Positions 51,394 to 60,667 of a stretch of DNA of 64,000 bases are shown one piece after another. The position numbers and the translations under genes are program-made. Within the stretch, counting starts at the first letter, position 1; each line of letters begins with the position of its first letter. Origin of the DNA: Shinella zoogloeoides (GTDB taxonomy: Bacteria; Pseudomonadota; Alphaproteobacteria; Rhizobiales; Rhizobiaceae); assembly GCF_033705735.1 (NCBI RefSeq), contig NZ_CP131130.1, forward strand, positions 124,001 to 188,000. Reading direction: 5' to 3'. The notes under the pieces are model-generated. The model searched no databases and was not told where the DNA came from. It was given only the letters and a program-made list of their open reading frames with translations.

Positions 51394-52014
51394 TCAGGCG
51401 TCCGCCCAGCCGGCATGCACGTCGAAGCCCTCGCCGGAAAGGAGGGCGAGCGTCTCGTAGAGCGGCAGGCCGACGACATTGGTATAGGAGCCCACCAGCT
51501 TGACGACGAAGCTGCCGGCAATGCCCTGGATGGCATAGCCGCCCGCCTTGCCGCGCCATTGGCCGGAGGCGAGGTAATGCTCGATGTCGCTGGCCGAGAG
51601 GCGCTTGAAGCGCACCTTCGTGTCGATGACCCTCTGGCGCACGGTGCGATCCGGCGTGATGAGGCAGACGCCGGTGAAGACGCGGTGGCTGCGGCCGGAA
51701 AGGAGGTGCAGCGCGCTCGACGCCTCGTCGATCATCTCCGTCTTCGGCAGGATGCGCCGGCCGACGGAAACGACCGTGTCGGCCGCAAGGATGTAACTGC
51801 CGGCAAAGGCCGGGTCGCCCTTGACGGCGGCGAGCGCCGCCTCGGCCTTGCCGGTCGACAGGCGCCGCGCCAGCGAGCGGGGATGCTCGGAGCGCTTGGG
51901 TGTCTCGTCGATATCCATCGGCATCAGGCGCGTGGGCGCAATGCCCGCCTGCGCGAGCAGTTCGACGCGGCGCGGCGAGCCGGAGGCGAGGATGAGCTTT
52001 TCGGTCTGCGCCAT
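51394..52014 (-). CDS. maf: Maf-family nucleoside triphosphate pyrophosphatase
   Basis: 206 residues from [20 protein letters not shown], with a GGAGA ribosome site. Maf signatures are [45 protein letters not shown] and [15 protein letters not shown]. These enzymes hydrolyse dTTP/UTP or modified NTPs to monophosphates and guard against misincorporation. It lies between infA and yacG, the standard order in Rhizobiales. Confidence 0.94.
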   Translation of the reverse strand: MAQTEKLILASGSPRRVELLAQAGIAPTRLMPMDIDETPKRSEHPRSLARRLSTGKAEAALAAVKGDPAFAGSYILAADTVVSVGRRILPKTEMIDEASSALHLLSGRSHRVFTGVCLITPDRTVRQRVIDTKVRFKRLSASDIEHYLASGQWRGKAGGYAIQGIAGSFVVKLVGSYTNVVGLPLYETLALLSGEGFDVHAGWADA

Positions 52015-52107
52015 GATGTCTCCGGGAAAGCGCCGGGATGCGCCGGTCTTCGCTCTGCGGCGCAATGCCGGGCGAGGGCGCGGCCTCCGGGGCTTGCGGG
52101 AAGCCGC

Positions 52108-52326
52108 TTACTTGAAACGATAGGTGATGCGACCCTTGGTGAGGTCGTAGGGGGTCATCTCGACCAGCACCTTGTCGCCGGCGAGAACGCGGATGCGGTT
52201 CTTGCGCATGCGGCCCGCGGTGTGCGCGATGATCTCGTGCTCGTTTTCGAGCTTGACGCGGAAGGTTGCGTTCGGGAGCAGTTCCGTCACGACGCCGGGG
52301 AATTCGAGGACTTCTTCTTTTGCCAT
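52108..52326 (-). CDS. infA: Translation initiation factor IF-1
   Basis: 72 residues, the exact family length. It is an S1-like OB fold: [40 protein letters not shown] and [18 protein letters not shown]. It binds the ribosomal A site during initiation. It heads the infA-maf-yacG unit, separated from the phosphatase gene upstream by 144 bases that must contain its promoter. Confidence 0.97.
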   Translation of the reverse strand: MAKEEVLEFPGVVTELLPNATFRVKLENEHEIIAHTAGRMRKNRIRVLAGDKVLVEMTPYDLTKGRITYRFK

Positions 52327-52470
52327 CTTTGAGCGATATTCCTGTGAGGTGGATTCGGGGAGGCAGGATGCCCGCCTCGAAAAGTTGCCGGAAACTACAC
52401 AATCCCCGGTGCTTTGTGAACACCGAAGCGCCGGCTTTCTGCATTTGCCGTTCTTGCGGCCGTTTCCGCG

Positions 52471-52932
52471 TCAGCCGGGGCCTTTCAGCCGCTTCTCGAT
52501 CAGCATCTTCAGGAACTCGCGAACGTCCCGGTAGGATGCCAGGATCTGCTCGCGCGTGCCGGTGGCGACTGTCGGATCGGGCGTCGGCCAGTACATCACG
52601 TCGACGGCCATGGAGCGCGTGAGCTCGAGGGCGGCATGGTGCGCCTCCGGGGCGAGCGTGACGATGAGGTCGAAGTAATCGTCCTCCAGCTCGTCGAGCG
52701 AATGGGGCGCATGGCGGCCGAGCGAAAGGCCGACCTCGCCGAGCACGGCATCGACGAAGGGGTCGCGCTCGCCGGGGCGCACGCCGGCCGAGGCGACATA
52801 GGTGCCGGGCAGGAGACTGCGGGCGATCGTCTCGGCCATCGGCGAGCGCACCGCATTCATGCGGCACATGAAGAGGATCGAACGGGGCGTTCGCGGCCGG
52901 GCGTCCTGCACTGCCGGGAAGGCACCCTCCAT
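52471..52932 (-). CDS. Low-molecular-weight protein tyrosine phosphatase-like protein
   Basis: 153 residues. The catalytic loop C(X)5R is C23-R29 in LFMCRMNAVRSPMAE. The distal WPTPDPTVATGT supplies the acid loop (D of PDP) typical of the family. An N-terminal leader of about 18 residues precedes the first strand. It may be a protein phosphatase or an arsenate reductase-like enzyme. It starts 4 bases after the UPF0262 gene, in the murA-to-yacG block. Confidence 0.88.
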   Translation of the reverse strand: MEGAFPAVQDARPRTPRSILFMCRMNAVRSPMAETIARSLLPGTYVASAGVRPGERDPFVDAVLGEVGLSLGRHAPHSLDELEDDYFDLIVTLAPEAHHAALELTRSMAVDVMYWPTPDPTVATGTREQILASYRDVREFLKMLIEKRLKGPG

Positions 52933-52936
52933 CCGC

Positions 52937-53413
52937 TCACCCGCGCCAGTAGAGAACGCAGACGAGCGTGAACAGGCGCCGGGCCGTGTCGAAATCGAAA
53001 CGGATCTTGCCGGAAAGCCTGTCCATCAATGTCTGCGATCCCTCGTTGTGGATGCCGCGCCGGCCCATGTCGATCGCCTCGATCTGGCTTGGCGTGGCCG
53101 AGCGGATCGCCTGGTAGTAGCTCTCGCAGATCAGGAAGTAATCCTTCACGATGCGGCGGAAGGGCGTCAGCGAGAGGATATGCGTTGCGACCGCCTCGCC
53201 TTCCTCCGTGCGGATCGCGAAGACCAGTTTGGAATCGAGAAGCGAGATGTGCAGGCGATAGGGGCCGCCGGCATGACCGATCGGCTCGAAGGTATTTTCT
53301 TCGATGAGGTCGAAGATGGCAACGGCACGCTCGTGCTCCACATCCGGCGTGGCCTGGCCGATCGTATCGTCCAGCACCACGTCGCAGAGGCGGAAGCTGC
53401 CCTTCGTGCCCAT
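52937..53413 (-). CDS. UPF0262 family protein
   Basis: 158 residues. Characteristic segments are [37 protein letters not shown] (partly overlapping), [20 protein letters not shown] and the final [10 protein letters not shown], as in the UPF0262 family found beside hisD in Rhizobiales. It is soluble, with no known activity. It lies 3 bases downstream of hisD and 4 upstream of the phosphatase gene, so it is in the same operon. Confidence 0.92.
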   Translation of the reverse strand: MGTKGSFRLCDVVLDDTIGQATPDVEHERAVAIFDLIEENTFEPIGHAGGPYRLHISLLDSKLVFAIRTEEGEAVATHILSLTPFRRIVKDYFLICESYYQAIRSATPSQIEAIDMGRRGIHNEGSQTLMDRLSGKIRFDFDTARRLFTLVCVLYWRG

Positions 53414-53416
53414 GCC

Positions 53417-54715
53417 TCACGTCTCCATGTTGAGCCGGATGGCGACGGAACGGGCATGGGCGCCGAGCCCTTCGGCTTCGGCGAGCGTCACGGCGGCGGG
53501 ACCGAGGGCGCGAAGCTGGTCGGGGCCGAGGCGCAGGATCGACGTGCGCTTCATGTAGTCGAGCACCGAAAGACCCGAGGAGAAGCGCGCGGAGCGGGCG
53601 GTCGGCAGCACATGGTTGGAGCCGCCGACATAGTCGCCGATGACCTCCGGCGTGTGGCGGCCGACGAAGATGGCGCCGGCGTTGCGGATTGCCGGCAGCA
53701 AGGCGTCGGGATCGGCGGTGGCGATTTCCAGATGCTCGGCGGCGATGCGGTTTGCCAGCGGCACGGCCTTTTTGAGATCGGGCACGAGAATGGTCGCGCC
53801 GAAATCGCGCCAGCTTGCGGCGGCCGTCTCCGAACGCGCCAGCGTCTTGAGCTGGCGCTCGACGGCGGCCTCGACGGCTTCGGCAAGGGCAGGGCTGTCG
53901 GTGACGAGGATCGACTGGGCGCCGACATCGTGCTCGGCCTGGGCGAGCAGGTCCGCGGCAAGCCAGTCCGGATCGTTGTCGCTATCTGCGATGATGAGGA
54001 CTTCCGAGGGGCCGGCGATCATGTCGATGCCGACCGTGCCGAAGACCTGGCGCTTGGCGGCGGCGACGAAGGCATTGCCGGGGCCGGTGATCTTGGCGAC
54101 GGGGGCGATGGTCTGCGTGCCATAGGCGAGCGCGGCGACGGCCTGCGCGCCGCCGATGCGGTAGATCTCGTCGACGCCGGCAATGCGCGCGGCGGCGAGC
54201 ACGGCGGGATTGATCTCGCCTTCCTTGGCCGGCACGACCATGACAAGGCGCGGCACGCCGGCGACCTTGGCCGGCACGGCGTTCATCAGAACCGAACTCG
54301 GATAGCTCGCGGTGCCGCCCGGAACATAGAGGCCGACGGCGTCGATGGCCGTCCAGCGCGAGCCGAGGCCGACGCCGATATCGTCCTCGTAGATGTCGTC
54401 CTTCGGCATCAGGCGGGCATGGTGCTTCTCGATACGCTGGGCGGCGAGCTCGAGCGCGGCGATGATCTTCGGATCGACGGCGTCATAGGCCGCCTCGATC
54501 TCCTCCAGCGACACGCGCATGGAGGTGGTCGAAAAATCGAGGCCGTCGAACTTCTTCGTATAGTCGGCGAGCGCCTTGTCGCCGCGGGCGCGCACATCGT
54601 CGATGATGGTGCGAACGATGGCGTTGACGTCCTCGGAGACCTCGCGCTTGGTGGTCAGGAAGGCAGCGAACCGGCTTTCGAAATCGCTGCTCTGGTAGTC
54701 AAGTCTGATCGCCAA
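53417..54715 (-). CDS. hisD: Histidinol dehydrogenase
   Basis: 432 residues when read from the TTG at 54715 (CAA on the plus strand), giving the family-typical start AIRLDYQSSDFESRF. An ATG further upstream would add about 30 residues and overlap the DUF2948 gene, so TTG is chosen. Motifs include GLYVPGGTASYPSSVLM, ITGPGNAFVAAAKRQVFG, GPSEVLIIAD, AQAEHDVGAQS and GAIFVGRHTPEVIGDYVGG. It is a zinc enzyme that oxidises histidinol to histidine in two NAD-dependent steps. Confidence 0.94.
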   Translation of the reverse strand: MAIRLDYQSSDFESRFAAFLTTKREVSEDVNAIVRTIIDDVRARGDKALADYTKKFDGLDFSTTSMRVSLEEIEAAYDAVDPKIIAALELAAQRIEKHHARLMPKDDIYEDDIGVGLGSRWTAIDAVGLYVPGGTASYPSSVLMNAVPAKVAGVPRLVMVVPAKEGEINPAVLAAARIAGVDEIYRIGGAQAVAALAYGTQTIAPVAKITGPGNAFVAAAKRQVFGTVGIDMIAGPSEVLIIADSDNDPDWLAADLLAQAEHDVGAQSILVTDSPALAEAVEAAVERQLKTLARSETAAASWRDFGATILVPDLKKAVPLANRIAAEHLEIATADPDALLPAIRNAGAIFVGRHTPEVIGDYVGGSNHVLPTARSARFSSGLSVLDYMKRTSILRLGPDQLRALGPAAVTLAEAEGLGAHARSVAIRLNMET

Positions 54716-54762
54716 GTCGAAAGTTCCCGTCGTCTCCCGGCGAAAAGCGCCGGACCAATGCC

Positions 54763-55200
54763 TCAAACCGCCGGATGGCGGGGTTTCAAGCTGGTTTCCC
54801 ATGCTCCGCCGGTATCTGCAAGCTGAACTTCGACGCATTCCACATCGAGGGCGACGGAAGCATTGCCGGAGAGCACGAGTTCGAGCGTGCCGTCCGGGCC
54901 CTCGCCCTTCTGGGCGAAGTTCACGGCGAGGAGGGAGAAGACGCTTTCCTTGTCCTTGCGGTCGATGCCGAGGGAGCGCACGGCGGTGACGCGCTTGAAG
55001 GCGATGACCGCGCGACGGCGCTCGAAGCTCTTGCCGCGCCCGCCGGCCTTTTCCCAGACGAAGCGGTTGACGACGACCGAAAAGACATGGTGGCGGGCGT
55101 CATAGGCAAGGCCGTCGGTCTTGAAGACCGCGTCCTGCAGGTGGGCCGAGACGACGGAGAGGTCTTCCGTGTCGAGGGCGAGCAGTTTCAGGCTGTCCAT
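54763..55200 (-). CDS. DUF2948 family protein
   Basis: 145 residues from MDSLKLLALDTEDLSVVSAH. It continues LQDAVFKTDGLAYDARHHVF, NRFVWEKAGG, RRRAVIAFKRVTAVRS and VLSGNASVALDVECVEVQL, matching the alphaproteobacterial DUF2948 family usually found between murA and hisD. No function is known. The longer frame upstream is Arg/Ser-rich and overlaps murA on the same strand in another frame, so it is discarded. Confidence 0.92.
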   Translation of the reverse strand: MDSLKLLALDTEDLSVVSAHLQDAVFKTDGLAYDARHHVFSVVVNRFVWEKAGGRGKSFERRRAVIAFKRVTAVRSLGIDRKDKESVFSLLAVNFAQKGEGPDGTLELVLSGNASVALDVECVEVQLADTGGAWETSLKPRHPAV

Positions 55201-55294
55201 TGTGCGTCCTTCCCGCGGATATGCGGCATCTCGAAGTGTCAACCACGAGATAGGACGGCGCACGGCGGACTGCAACTCCGCCGCGCGCAGAAGC

Positions 55295-56587
55295 TTAGTC
55301 GCTGACGCGCTCGACGATCGCGCCGCAGCGCGTGAGCTTCTCTTCCAGCCGCTCGAAGCCGCGGTCGAGATGGTAGACGCGCGAGACCATCGTCTCGCCT
55401 TCGGCGGCAAGGCCGGCGATGACGAGCGAGACGGAGGCACGCAGGTCCGTCGCCATGACGGGCGCGCCGCGCAGGCGCTCGACGCCTTCGATCTTGGCCG
55501 TCTGGCCGGAGAGCGAGATCTTCGCGCCGAGGCGGGCAAGCTCCTGCACATGCATGAAACGGTTTTCGAAGATCGTCTCGGTGATGTGCGAAATGCCACT
55601 CGACTTGGTCATCAGGCCCATGAACTGCGCCTGGAGGTCCGTCGGGAAGCCCGGGAAAGGATCGGTCACGACGTCGACCGGCTTGATGCCGCCGCCGTTG
55701 CGCACGATGCGGATGCCGCTTTCCGTCGAGGTGATCTCGGCGCCGGAACGGCGGATCGCCTCGAGTGCGGTGTCGAGCAGGGCCGTATCCGTGCCTTCCA
55801 GAACGACGTCGCCGCCGGTCATGGCGACGGCCATGGCATAGGTGCCGGTCTCGATGCGATCAGGCAGCACGCGGTGGCGCGCGCCGGAAAGCTGGTCGAC
55901 GCCTTCGATGGTGATGGTGGAGGTGCCGGCGCCGGAAATCTTCGCGCCCATGGCGTTGAGGCACTTGGCGAGATCCTGCACTTCAGGCTCGCGGGCGGCG
56001 TTGCCGATCACGGTCGTGCCGCGGGCGAGCGTCGCCGCCATCATCATGACATGCGTCGCGCCGACGGAAACCTTCGGGAAGCTGTAGCGCGCGCCGGTCA
56101 GGCCGCCCTCGGGCGCCGTCGCCTCGACATAGCCGCCGTCGATCTCGATCTTCGCGCCGAGCGCGGCCAGCGCCTCGATGAAGAGGTCGACCGGACGCGT
56201 GCCGATGGCGCAGCCGCCCGGCAGCGAGACACGCGCCTTGCCTTCGCGGGCGAGGAGCGGGCCGATGACCCAGAAGGAGGCGCGCATCTTCGAGACCAGC
56301 TCGTAGGGGGCGGTCGTATCGACGATGTTGCGCGAGGTGAAGTGGACGGTGCGCGAATAGCCTTCGCCCTGGCGCTCGCGGCGGCCGTTGACGGAGATGT
56401 CGGCGCCGTGGTTGCCGAGGATGCGGATGAGCTGCTCGACGTCGGCAAGATGCGGCACGTTTTCCAGCGTCAGCGTGTCGTCGGTGAGGAGCGAGGCGAT
56501 CATCAGCGGCAATGCGGCATTCTTGGCGCCGGAGATCGGGATGATGCCCCGAAGCTCATTGCCGCCTACAATCCTGATACGATCCAT
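55295..56587 (-). CDS. murA: UDP-N-acetylglucosamine 1-carboxyvinyltransferase
   Basis: 430 residues of the EPSP-synthase-like fold. K22-N23 ([11 protein letters not shown]) bind UDP-GlcNAc, and the catalytic fosfomycin-target C126 is in [15 protein letters not shown]. Further blocks are [20 protein letters not shown] and [15 protein letters not shown]. It performs the first committed step of peptidoglycan synthesis in the cytoplasm. It is first of the murA-DUF2948-hisD-UPF0262-phosphatase run, a conserved Rhizobiales order. Confidence 0.96.
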   Translation of the reverse strand: MDRIRIVGGNELRGIIPISGAKNAALPLMIASLLTDDTLTLENVPHLADVEQLIRILGNHGADISVNGRRERQGEGYSRTVHFTSRNIVDTTAPYELVSKMRASFWVIGPLLAREGKARVSLPGGCAIGTRPVDLFIEALAALGAKIEIDGGYVEATAPEGGLTGARYSFPKVSVGATHVMMMAATLARGTTVIGNAAREPEVQDLAKCLNAMGAKISGAGTSTITIEGVDQLSGARHRVLPDRIETGTYAMAVAMTGGDVVLEGTDTALLDTALEAIRRSGAEITSTESGIRIVRNGGGIKPVDVVTDPFPGFPTDLQAQFMGLMTKSSGISHITETIFENRFMHVQELARLGAKISLSGQTAKIEGVERLRGAPVMATDLRASVSLVIAGLAAEGETMVSRVYHLDRGFERLEEKLTRCGAIVERVSD

Positions 56588-56754
56588 GCGTGACTACGGG
56601 CCGTGCCCGCCTTTCCTAGTGAGTATAGGCTTTCGGAGATGGCGGCTTCTTAGAGCATCGCGATCGAAAAATGAAGACCGTGCCGGCCGCATGGTTATTT
56701 GCGCCCGGTTCCGGAAACCGTCCCTCGTAGCCTTCATGATGAAGACATCCCCGA

Positions 56755-56943
56755 CTAACCGTCCGATTCGTCTTTTTTTGCGGCAGGAAGCCCCACCGTC
56801 TCGTCCGCATCGCCCGCGCGCCGGGCGCGCGCCTGCTGCTTGCGGCGCTGCAGATTGTCCCGCAGCGTCTTCGCCAGCCGCTCGGCCCGAAGCTCCGCTT
56901 CCGTCCTGATCTTCCGGCTTTCCGTGTCGTCTTTCCCGCTCAT
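56755..56943 (-). CDS. Small charged hypothetical protein
   Basis: 62 residues from MSGKDDTESRKIRTEAELRA. The core AERLAKTLRDNLQRRKQQAR is a basic helix, and the end (DADETVGLPAAKKDESDG) is acidic and disordered. I recall similar proteins in rhizobia near murA, without function. The start has GAGAGGGG upstream. It is transcribed in the same direction as murA, 167 bases upstream of it, so it may share a promoter region. Confidence 0.7.
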   Translation of the reverse strand: MSGKDDTESRKIRTEAELRAERLAKTLRDNLQRRKQQARARRAGDADETVGLPAAKKDESDG

Positions 56944-57090
56944 GTCCCCTCTCATACTGAAAACGCCCCTGCGAAAAAAGCGCCGCGCATATCAGATTTG
57001 TTACGATAATCGCGATTTGGCCGCTTGCACTGCCCGATCACCTGTGGCAATAGGCCCTCGCTCACGCGGAACAGCCCTGTTTCGCAAGAT

Positions 57091-57165
57091 GCTGCTATAG
57101 CTCAGGGGTAGAGCACTCCCTTGGTAAGGGAGAGGCCGAGAGTTCAAATCTCTCTAGCAGCACCA
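57091..57165 (+). tRNA. tRNA-Thr (GGT)
   Basis: Acceptor GCTGCTA pairs with TAGCAGC, the D-arm is AGCTCAGGGGTAGAGC, the anticodon stem-loop CTCCCTTGGTAAGGGAG gives anticodon GGT, the T-arm has AGTTCAAATCT and CCA is encoded (57163-57165). It is 75 bases long. No integrase or repeat of its 3' end was seen nearby. Confidence 0.97.
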
Positions 57166-57556
57166 TTTCCCTCCCTGATAAATCGGCACTTGCGCGCATT
57201 TTTGTCATGCGGCGGCTTCGCGTCTCAATGCATGTACAAGCAACCTAGGGCGTGAACTGCACGGACTAAGCCGTGCAAACCTCTCGCAGTCCGTTCCGAT
57301 CAGTTCCACATCGATATACAATCGGCTAATCGTCCCAATTCCTGGCGTATGACTACTGGATGCGGCCGACATAATGCGGGAGACGAAGAGTGCGGCGGAA
57401 AGTCGAGTGTACGGAGACGACCAATTGCGTATGATGATCGCCATCGCCTGTATCCTGATCTCCGGCCTAACCCTGACGAACTGCGCAGGGCGCCAGTGCA
57501 GCGACTGGCCGGGGACGTGCATAATTCAGTGATGAGCGGGCGCGCTGGCGCAAGCG
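57166..57556. other. AT-richer spacer after tRNA-Thr
   Basis: About 390 bases that are visibly less GC-rich than the surroundings. The only item with coding character is the short lipoprotein-like frame at 57431-57532, listed separately. Other open frames on both strands look like chance. Confidence 0.5.
57431..57532 (+). CDS. Possible very small lipoprotein
   Basis: A 33-residue frame beginning with two ATG codons: MMIAIACILISGLTLTNCAG, then a short Cys/Trp-rich tail (QCSDWPGTCIIQ). It has a hydrophobic signal-like stretch and a lipobox-like LTNC with C18, so it could be a small lipoprotein. A longer version starts at 57374. The ribosome site (GGAG) lies further away than usual. Short Cys-containing lipoproteins such as phage Rz1 look similar, but no phage genes are nearby. 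Confidence 0.4.
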   Translation: MMIAIACILISGLTLTNCAGRQCSDWPGTCIIQ

Positions 57557-58555
57557 TCAGGTCGCGATCTTTCCAGTCTCTCCCGCGCCCGTAGCCACCT
57601 TCTTGCGCGTCATGCCCGGCGGTTCTCCGACGATGCGTTTGAAGGCTCGGGCGAAGGCGGCCTGGGAGCTGAAGCCGAGGCGGCGGGCGGCGGTGTCTAT
57701 GGCGAGCTTGTCGCGGCGGAACCATTGTTCGGCGAGACGCATGCGCAGCGCCAGGACGTAGCGCTGCGGGGTGACGCCGGTCACCTCGACGAAGCGCTTG
57801 GCGAAGACGGAGCGGGAGCTGCCCATTTCCCGGGCCATGTCGGCGAGCGTCCAGTTGCGGCCGGGTTCGCGGTGGAGGGCGGCGATGACGCGGCCGAGCC
57901 GCGGGTCGCGCAGGGCCTCGATCCAGCCCGTGGCGTCGCCGCAGCCGCATTCCACCCAGCCGCGCACGATGGAGGCGGCGATGACGTCGGCAAGGCGCGC
58001 GAGGATGCCGGCGGAGCCGACGCGTTCCTCGGCCATTTCCCGCTCCATGGCCGCGAGCAGCGGCATCAGCTCCGGCTGGCGGCCGATCAGCGCGCCGACG
58101 GACATGACCTGCGGCATGAGGCCGACCAGCGGATGCAGTGTGTCGAGTTCGAATTCCATGCGGCCGGTGAAGATGAGGACGTCGTTTTCCCGGTTGGTCT
58201 CCTTGACGCAGGCCTCCACCGCCGCGACGTCCGAGCACAGCGGCTTTCGCGTATAGCTCTCGTAATCGCGGATCGCCACGTTCGCGGCGGTGACGATTTC
58301 GTGCATCTCGCCGCGCGGCAGGAGCACGGCATCGCCGCAGCAGAGCTCTCGCTGGACCTGTCCGGGCGCGCGCAGGAGAACGTTGCCGCGAGCGATGAAG
58401 TGGAAACGGGCTTCCGCCCGCACGGGAAAGCGGATGCCGAAGGGCGGGCTGAGCTGGAGCCGGCCGTAGCTGGCACCGCGCAGGCGCATGCCCATCAGGA
58501 GCTCGCTGACGGGGTCATGCGCATTTTTCGATGGGTCGGACGATCGATCAAACAT
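57557..58555 (-). CDS. AraC-family transcriptional regulator (cupin_6 type)
   Basis: 332 residues from MFDRSSDPSKNAHDPVSELL. The N-terminal cupin-like ligand domain (FHFIARGNVLLRAPG, CCGDAVLLPRGEMHEIV) leads to two helix-turn-helix motifs at about 235-325 (WTLADMAREMGSSRSVFAKR; DTAARRLGFSSQAAFARAFK). The gene is divergent from the MFS transporter at 58634 with a 78-base spacer, which it most likely controls. The frame stays open far upstream because of GC bias; the ATG at 58555 fits the family length. Confidence 0.9.
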   Translation of the reverse strand: MFDRSSDPSKNAHDPVSELLMGMRLRGASYGRLQLSPPFGIRFPVRAEARFHFIARGNVLLRAPGQVQRELCCGDAVLLPRGEMHEIVTAANVAIRDYESYTRKPLCSDVAAVEACVKETNRENDVLIFTGRMEFELDTLHPLVGLMPQVMSVGALIGRQPELMPLLAAMEREMAEERVGSAGILARLADVIAASIVRGWVECGCGDATGWIEALRDPRLGRVIAALHREPGRNWTLADMAREMGSSRSVFAKRFVEVTGVTPQRYVLALRMRLAEQWFRRDKLAIDTAARRLGFSSQAAFARAFKRIVGEPPGMTRKKVATGAGETGKIAT

Positions 58556-58633
58556 TGCGGATAAAATGGCATTGTGCGTCTTGCGTTTCAACCCATTTCT
58601 GGAGCACGCACTGCAACAGGAAAGGGATGGCAG

Positions 58634-59824
58634 ATGACGGATGCAACAATCTTGGCGGCGGAGAGCGAGGCGGATGCGCGCCCCGCCTGGGGCGCGGTCC
58701 TCGCGATGACGCTCGGCGTGTTCGGGCTGGTGGGCGCGGAGTTCCTGCCGGCGAGCCTGCTGACGCCGATGGCGGCGGACCTGCGCATCTCGGAGGGCAT
58801 GGCCGGGCAGGCGGTGACGGCGACGGCCGCCGTCGCGCTGGTGACGAGCCTTCTCATCACCGTGGTGACGCGCAGGCTCGACCGGCGGCTCGTGCTCGTC
58901 GGGCTTTCGGTCCTGCTGATCTTCTCGAACCTTCTGGTCGCGATGGCGTCGAACCTTCCCATGCTGCTCGTCGGCCGCGTGCTGCTCGGCATGGCGCTCG
59001 GCGGCTTCTGGACGCTGTCGGCGGCGACGATGATGCGGCTGGTGCCGGAGGCGGTGGTGCCGAAGGCGCTGTCTGTGATGTTCCTCGGCGTTTCGGCGGC
59101 GACGGTCTTCGCCGCGCCCGTCGGCAGCTATGTCGGCGACATCGTCGGCTGGCGGAATGTCTTCCTCGGCGCTGCCGTGCTCGGCGCGATCGCGCTCGTC
59201 GTGCAGCTTGCAACGCTGCCCTCGCTGCCGCCGCGCGGACACTCGCGCTTCGGCACGCTCGTGGAGGTGCTGGCGCGGCCGGGCGTGGGTTTCGCGATGT
59301 TCGCGATCCTGCTCGTCTTCACCGGCCATTTCGCCTTCTTCACCTATATCAGGCCCTTCCTCGAAACGGTGACGGGCGTCGGCGTCGAGGGTGTCGCGGC
59401 CGTGCTGCTCGGCTTCGGTGTCGCCACTTTCTTCGGCAATTATCTCGGCGCGGTGCTGCTCGAACGCTCCATGCGCTTCACGCTCGCGATCATGCCGGTC
59501 GTGATGGCCGTGCTGTCGCTGTCGCTCTCGGCCTTCGGCGGCAATCTTGCGGGTGATGCGGCCATGGTTGCGCTCTGGGGCCTTGCCTTCGGCGCGGTGC
59601 CGGTCGCCTGGTCGACCTGGATCACCCGGGCAGTACCGGACGAAGCCGAAAGCGCCGGCGGCCTCTTCGTCGCGGCGATCAACTTCGCCATCGCGACGGG
59701 GGCAGCGGCCGGCGGGGCGCTGTTCGACGCGAGCGGCGTTGCGAGCGTCTTCGTCGCAAGCGGCGTCGTGCTGATCCTTGCCGCGCTGACCATCGTCTCG
59801 GCCGTCCGCACTCGCCCGGCATGA
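58634..59824 (+). CDS. MFS efflux transporter (DHA1 family)
   Basis: 396 residues, about twelve transmembrane helices. The motif between helices 2 and 3 is TRRLDRRLVLVGLSVLL, and motif C-like GSYVGDIVGWRNVFLGAAV is in helix 5. AFGAVPVAWSTWI is as in NepI/AraJ-type exporters. It should export small molecules, perhaps purine nucleosides or drugs, with protons. It is divergent from the AraC regulator at 57557. The ATG at 58634 follows an AGGAAAGGG ribosome site. Confidence 0.92.
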   Translation: MTDATILAAESEADARPAWGAVLAMTLGVFGLVGAEFLPASLLTPMAADLRISEGMAGQAVTATAAVALVTSLLITVVTRRLDRRLVLVGLSVLLIFSNLLVAMASNLPMLLVGRVLLGMALGGFWTLSAATMMRLVPEAVVPKALSVMFLGVSAATVFAAPVGSYVGDIVGWRNVFLGAAVLGAIALVVQLATLPSLPPRGHSRFGTLVEVLARPGVGFAMFAILLVFTGHFAFFTYIRPFLETVTGVGVEGVAAVLLGFGVATFFGNYLGAVLLERSMRFTLAIMPVVMAVLSLSLSAFGGNLAGDAAMVALWGLAFGAVPVAWSTWITRAVPDEAESAGGLFVAAINFAIATGAAAGGALFDASGVASVFVASGVVLILAALTIVSAVRTRPA

Positions 59825-59829
59825 CCACA

Positions 59830-59855
59830 GGCGGCGGCTCCGATGAGCCGCCGCC
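59830..59855 (+). terminator. Hairpin after the MFS gene
   Basis: GGCGGCGGCTC-CGAT-GAGCCGCCGCC, a perfect 11-bp stem 6 bases past the MFS stop. There is no T-run, so it may need Rho or act as a 3' end stabiliser. Confidence 0.55.
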
Positions 59856-59914
59856 ACTATTCGGTGGCGTGAAAACCCGATATTGCGGAAGGATCGCTTC
59901 ACCGGGGACCTTTC

Positions 59915-60595
59915 ATGGATTTCATGCGCCTGCTGCAGTCGCTGGAGGAACTGCTCTACGAGCTGGCATCCTGGCTCGTCTTCTATCCGGTGACGCTCTG
60001 GCGCACGCTCACCCGCCCGCGCGACATGATGCGCTATGCCGACAGCGAACTCGGTGATACGCTCGAAAAGCGCTATACGGATACGCTGAGCCCGCCGCTC
60101 TTCCTCCTCCTGACCCTCCTCTTCGCCCACGGACTGGAACTGGCGCTGATCGCCCACCGGGACGACGGCATGCTGCCCGCCCTGTTGCGGGACGATGCGA
60201 ACCTGCTGATCTTCCGCGCTTTCCTCTTCAGCATCTTCCCGCTGCTGATGGCGGTGCAGCTTCTGAGGCGGGCCGGCCTTGCGCTCGATCGCGAGACGCT
60301 GAAGGCCCCGTTCTACAGCCAGTGCTATGTCGCGGCGCCGTTCGCCTTCGGCTTCAGCGCCGGCATGAACATCATGCGGGCCGGCCGTCACGAGATGATC
60401 GTCGCGGGCGGCGCGATCGCGCTGCTTTCGCTGCTCTGGTATTTCGTCGTGGAGGTCCGCTGGTTCCGGCACGACCTCGGGATCGGGCGCTTCCTGGCGC
60501 TCTGGCTCGTCGTGCGGACGGTACTGGCGGCTTTCGCGCTGGTCGTTCTGGCCAGTTTGGCTCTCTCCTATGGACTGGGAAGCGGCCCGCGCTGA
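59915..60595 (+). CDS. Integral membrane protein of unknown function
   Basis: 226 residues. After an amphipathic start (MDFMRLLQSLEELLYELASW) with the pattern LTRPRDMMRYADSELGD there are about five hydrophobic helices (LFLLLTLLFAHGLELALIAH, LIFRAFLFSIFPLLMAVQLL, IVAGGAIALLSLLWYFVVEV, LWLVVRTVLAAFALVVLASL). The layout, with a helical N-terminal segment and several closely spaced helices, resembles Yip1/permease-like rhizobial proteins, but I know no function. Codon use is normal for the window. Confidence 0.75.
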   Translation: MDFMRLLQSLEELLYELASWLVFYPVTLWRTLTRPRDMMRYADSELGDTLEKRYTDTLSPPLFLLLTLLFAHGLELALIAHRDDGMLPALLRDDANLLIFRAFLFSIFPLLMAVQLLRRAGLALDRETLKAPFYSQCYVAAPFAFGFSAGMNIMRAGRHEMIVAGGAIALLSLLWYFVVEVRWFRHDLGIGRFLALWLVVRTVLAAFALVVLASLALSYGLGSGPR

Positions 60596-60667
60596 TTGGG
60601 CTGTCATCTTCCATCCGTTTCGGTCTAGAACACCGGTCGACGAAACTGGAAGGAGCGTTGCTGCACG

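Noticed and set aside
56652..56690. AGAGCATCGCGATCGAAAAATG as a dispersed rhizobial repeat near murA
   Set aside because: It loosely resembles a repeat I remember, but there is no second copy in the window and no palindrome.
57091..57165. tRNA-Thr as an integration site for a genomic island
   Set aside because: The spacer after it is AT-richer, but there is no integrase gene and no repeat of the tRNA 3' end within the window.
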